Positions 62,858 through 64,000 of a stretch of DNA of 64,000 nucleotides are shown in pieces. Source of the DNA: Actinopolyspora halophila DSM 43834 (GTDB taxonomy: Bacteria > Actinomycetota > Actinomycetes > Mycobacteriales > Pseudonocardiaceae); NCBI RefSeq assembly GCF_000371785.1, contig NZ_AQUI01000002.1, positions 3,885,276 through 3,949,275 of the forward strand, in the 5' to 3' direction. Below the pieces are notes generated by a model. That model saw only the letters and a program-made list of their open reading frames with translations, ran no database searches and was not told the DNA's origin. Numbering within the stretch: the first letter of the stretch is position 1; each line of letters begins with the position of its first letter. The position numbers were made by a program, and so were the translations under genes.

Positions 62858-64000
62858 TCAGCGGAAAGCGGGATAGGGACGCAGTTCCAGAATCCCGGAG
62901 CCGAAACGTTCGACCAGGGCGCGCACGACCCGATCCGCGCACTCGGCCACCTCGCTCGATCCCGCCGACTCCGCGTCCGCACCCAGCCGACGCCAGCGGT
63001 CGGCCAGGGCCGTACTGCGTCGCGGTGAGGGCATGTGGGCGTCTATCGGACCGTCCGACTGACCGTCGCGCGGCAGGAACCACCAGGTCGAAACCCACAC
63101 CCAGAGCAGCTGCGCGTCCAGCAGCCTGGGACGCAGCACGGCGTCGTCGTCCAGGTCCGACCAGACCTCGACCACCTCCGAACGCCAGGTGGCCAGCATG
63201 TTCTCCGCCATGCCCTCGGGCAGGGCGTAGGAGCACCACGAGGACGGGAACGGGAACAGCAGATAGGCCGCGTCCAGCGCGACGTCGCGCACACAGGCCC
63301 ACTCGAAATCCAGGAAACGCACACCGTTGCCCGTGATCAGGCTGTTGTCCGGGCAGATGTCCGAAGGGCTGAACGAGCGGTACTTGGTCGAACCGAGCAG
63401 CCCGGAAGCAGCCGAGAGCCTCTCACGCACCTCCTCCGGAGGCGAAACGCCCAACGTCCGCTCCAGCAGTTCGGGAAGATCGCTCAACGAGCGCCGGATG
63501 TCCACGGCCACGGGATCGGCCCACGAGTCACCCCCGACCCGGCGCATCAGCGCGTCGAAGTCGGCCTCCCGGCCCGCCATCGAAGTGTGCAGCCTTCCGA
63601 GCGCACGCGCCCAGGCGAGCATGGACCTCTCGGCCGCCTTCGGGTCGTCGCCGAAGAGCACGTCGGCCAGGGTGGCTCCCCGGCCGAGATCCTCGAGCAC
63701 GAGCAGCCGTTGCTCGATGTCCTGGGCGATCAGTTCCGGCCCCACCCGCAGCTCGGGCGGCAGCGCGGTGGCCAGCTGACAGCTGGCCGCCTCGTGAGCG
63801 AACGGATCGGAACATCCCTCGTCCGGTACAGCTCCGTAGTGCTTGATCACGAGTGTGCGCGGCAGCTCGAAAGGCGTTTCGGCCACCCGCACCCTCATGA
63901 CGACCGAGCGGCCACTCCCCCCCAGATCCTCCGGATCGGCGAGCCGGACGGATGCCCCCGTTCTACGGGTGAGCACGGCCTCGGCTGTACCGATCGTATC
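62858..64000 (-). CDS. Aminoglycoside phosphotransferase/kinase-fold protein (5' end outside window)
   Basis: At least 380 residues; the frame is open to the right edge, so the start probably lies beyond 64000 (a GTG at 63976 is the only internal candidate). The protein-kinase-like fold is indicated by VIKHYG (ATP lysine), LLVLEDLG hinge, the catalytic loop SPSDICPDNSLI and the metal aspartate in FLDFEWACV. The usual HGD of the catalytic loop reads PSD, with Asp and Asn kept. The family phosphorylates small molecules; the substrate is unknown and resistance should not be assumed. Confidence 0.78.
   Translation of the reverse strand, partial: DTIGTAEAVLTRRTGASVRLADPEDLGGSGRSVVMRVRVAETPFELPRTLVIKHYGAVPDEGCSDPFAHEAASCQLATALPPELRVGPELIAQDIEQRLLVLEDLGRGATLADVLFGDDPKAAERSMLAWARALGRLHTSMAGREADFDALMRRVGGDSWADPVAVDIRRSLSDLPELLERTLGVSPPEEVRERLSAASGLLGSTKYRSFSPSDICPDNSLITGNGVRFLDFEWACVRDVALDAAYLLFPFPSSWCSYALPEGMAENMLATWRSEVVEVWSDLDDDAVLRPRLLDAQLLWVWVSTWWFLPRDGQSDGPIDAHMPSPRRSTALADRWRRLGADAESAGSSEVAECADRVVRALVERFGSGILELRPYPAFR

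Overview
The window is chromosomal DNA from a GC-rich actinobacterium. The basis is gene content and order: bldD, mihF, an actinobacterial PriA without helicase motifs, and the runs fmt-rsmB, metK-coaBC-rpoZ-gmk-mihF, pyrF-carB-carA-X-pyrC-pyrB-pyrR and nusB-efp-pepQ, which follow the Mycobacterium/Streptomyces order. The many acidic proteins and the gene mix would suit a Pseudonocardiales/Actinopolyspora-type organism, but that is inference. No rRNA, tRNA, CRISPR array, prophage or insertion sequence was seen. Most genes are on the minus strand.

Layout. 1-9165: partial amino acid permease, yeast-like cytosine deaminase, OsmC protein, rsmB, fmt and def, then a divergent pair of surface-polysaccharide enzymes (DUF4015 glycosidase-like protein and lipoprotein deacetylase). 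9221-17527: priA, trmL, a secreted beta-lactamase-fold hydrolase, metK, coaBC, rpoZ, gmk, mihF. 17528-18508: no intact gene, but apparent remains of a membrane-protein gene. 18509-27367: pyrimidine operon pyrR-pyrB-pyrC-X-carA-carB-pyrF, with overlapping starts and stops and a PyrR-binding loop in the leader. 27629-30863: bldD, then convergent nusB-efp-pepQ.

31085-40457: an accessory block lying between pepQ and aroQ. It holds a MalEFGK-type ABC importer, two zinc alcohol dehydrogenases and a DeoR regulator (a polyol/sugar operon), plus a divergent FAD oxidoreductase. 40578-44757: aroQ, aroB, aroK, aroC and a prepilin peptidase. 44926-47513: a GlcNAc-type PTS (IIA and IIB leftward, IIC and HPr rightward) around a DasR-like operator. 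47558-54112: aroE, mltG, ruvX, alaS, DUF6167 and DUF948 genes, an alaS neighbourhood also known from Streptomyces. 54507-58396: second accessory stretch (MacB-like orphan permease, WhiJ-like XRE/DUF397 pair, 99-aa orphan, 2-hydroxyacid dehydrogenase). 58533-64000: rarA, a SulP transporter, a small putative secreted protein and a partial kinase-like gene.

The least explained structure is a set of dispersed, hairpin-forming intergenic repeats. Family A has about nine full or partial copies between unrelated genes. Family B has two copies that bracket def in opposite orientation. Stem base changes between family A copies are partly compensatory.
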